A stretch of 7,484 bases of DNA from Streptococcaceae bacterium. Lineage in GTDB: Bacteria; Bacillota; Bacilli; Lactobacillales; Streptococcaceae. Below the pieces are notes generated by a model. The model had not been told where the DNA came from. It made no database searches and was given only the letters and a program-made list of their open reading frames with translations. A program made the translations under genes and the position numbers. Below, piece after piece: positions 6,613 to 7,484 of this stretch (the first letter of the stretch is position 1; each line of letters starts with the position of its first letter). The stretch lies in contig JAIRLR010000169.1 in assembly GCA_031259195.1 (NCBI GenBank), forward strand, positions 1 through 7,484. Direction: 5' to 3'.

Positions 6613-7484
6613 ATAGCACTTTAACTTTTAGTAATCGTATAGCCGCAATGTTGAAACCAGCCCTTGAATATCCGATTCACAAATCCAATTAAAAGCTAAA
6701 TTTATAGCTTTTTCAAGAGCTTTATGAGTTCTTGCTTTGGCCTTTTTTAAAAAAGTTTTCATCGCTAATTTTGACTTGTGTACAGAACAATTATCTAAAA
6801 TGAGGACATCATCTTTTGCCATCATAGATTTTAACTGTATTTTAATATACTCAGCAAAAAGCTCTTGATTTAATGTTCCGTCAAAAATCAAGGAACAAGT
6901 TTCTGCATTCAAACGAATCGTTGAAAGGATTGATTTTTCTCTGAAATCTCACATCTTTGATCCCTTCTTGAATCCTTTCATTTTTTGGCGCACGTTCAAA
7001 AAGCCTTGTATAAGCCAAAATTATTGAACCTTCATCAAGAAAAACTAATTGATTGATGTTTAATTTTGCTTGTTTGCTTTTCCAAAATTTTCGCCTTTCT
7101 TTAACGTCTGGTCGATCCTGTTTAAGCGGGATACGTAAGTTTTTTTTAAACGATATCCAAGTTTTTTCAGTTTTTTGCACAAACCTGGGACGCTAATTTT
7201 TAAGTCTTGAGTTCGAGGCTGCGCCAAAACATTGTCTCTCTCTTTGAAAAGCTTCCATATTCGTGTAACTGTGCGTTCAGAAATACGCAAAAATTCCGCT
7301 ATTTCCTTATTTGTTTTACCAGATGTTTTATGAAAAACAATATCTTTCCTTTTTTCGATTGATAAAGAACTGTCAATGCTTTTCGAAAATGTCCCAAAAA
7401 TTTCAAAACATAAGCGTAAAAAGTTTGTATTACCTCTAAAATGTTCGTCCTTGTCAATGAGCCTTTAGTTCGTGTGATTTAAAG
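6613..7484 (-). mobile_element. Remnant of an IS630-family insertion sequence
   Basis: The stretch between murD and the right edge is an IS630/Tc1-type element, recognised from its transposase. I could not define its ends. A CTTTAA near 6619-6624 and the inverse TTAAAG at 7479-7484 might belong to terminal repeats but are too short to trust, and the TA target duplication usual for this family cannot be assigned. The element may continue past the window. Its orientation matches the dcw genes, so operon transcription must cross it. Its position suggests insertion between mraY (expected upstream but not seen) and murD. Confidence 0.65.
6628..7464 (-). pseudogene. IS630-type DDE transposase, frameshifted and internally deleted
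   Basis: Three consecutive minus-strand frames together spell one IS630 transposase. The first (open 7464-7060, no ATG) carries the DNA-binding helix-turn-helix: SIEKRKDIVFHKTSG, then TNKEIAEFLRISERTVTRIW, then the QPRTQ linker. The second (used about 7146-6940) has QDRPDVKERRKFW, the first catalytic aspartate in VFLDEGS (GAT at 7034-7036), and RAPKNERIQEGIKDVRF. The third (from about 6938, via SILSTIRLNAET, to the TAA at 6628-6630) has the second aspartate in LILDNCSVHKSK (GAT at 6793-6795) and the closing AINLAFNWI and STLRLYDY. The family's PYSPDLNPIE block with the third acidic residue is missing: KLAMKTF joins directly to KKAKARTHKALEKA. That loss, two frame breaks and the absence of an ATG point to an inactive copy. 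Confidence 0.88.

Noticed and set aside
6619..7484. CTTTAA/TTAAAG near the two ends as terminal inverted repeats of the insertion sequence.
   Set aside because: The match is only six bases and does not extend, so chance is likely in AT-rich DNA.
1..7484. CRISPR arrays, tRNA or rRNA genes, riboswitches.
   Set aside because: No regularly spaced direct repeats and no cloverleaf or known riboswitch core were seen on either strand.

Overview
The window is a stretch of the division and cell wall (dcw) cluster of a low-G+C Gram-positive bacterium, most likely in the Lactobacillaceae. The genes run on the minus strand, so transcription goes from high to low coordinates: broken IS630-type transposase, murD, murG, divIB (ftsQ), ftsA, ftsZ and the 5' end of sepF. 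The assignment rests on gene order (murD-murG-divIB-ftsA-ftsZ-sepF, with no ftsW or murC between murD and divIB), AT-rich DNA, AAGGAG-type ribosome binding sites, and protein features such as a DivIB ending in GAYSYPF and a MurD C-terminal [10 protein letters not shown] motif. Species cannot be fixed from the window.

Layout. 6628-7464 holds a decayed IS630/Tc1-type transposase lying in the same direction as the operon, where mraY would normally precede murD. It has two reading-frame breaks and has lost the segment with the third catalytic acidic residue. murD (to 5233) overlaps murG by 4 bases, and divIB follows murG closely. Between divIB and ftsA lies about 325 bases of non-coding DNA. It contains a perfect 34-bp inverted repeat (3004-3081), a weak terminator-like hairpin (2971-2995) and a candidate promoter, so ftsA-ftsZ-sepF may be a separate or partly separate transcription unit. 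sepF runs off the left edge.

The genes work together as usual: MurD adds D-glutamate to UDP-MurNAc-L-Ala, MurG makes lipid II at the membrane, DivIB belongs to the membrane divisome complex (with FtsL and DivIC), FtsA and SepF tether FtsZ to the membrane, and FtsZ forms the Z ring.

I do not see a new system here. The points worth a second look are the 34-bp perfect palindrome, a possible one-base frameshift that hides a hydrophilic tail on DivIB, the disturbed 5' end of murD next to the insertion sequence, and a T-TTA-AAA slippery site at the first transposase frame break.
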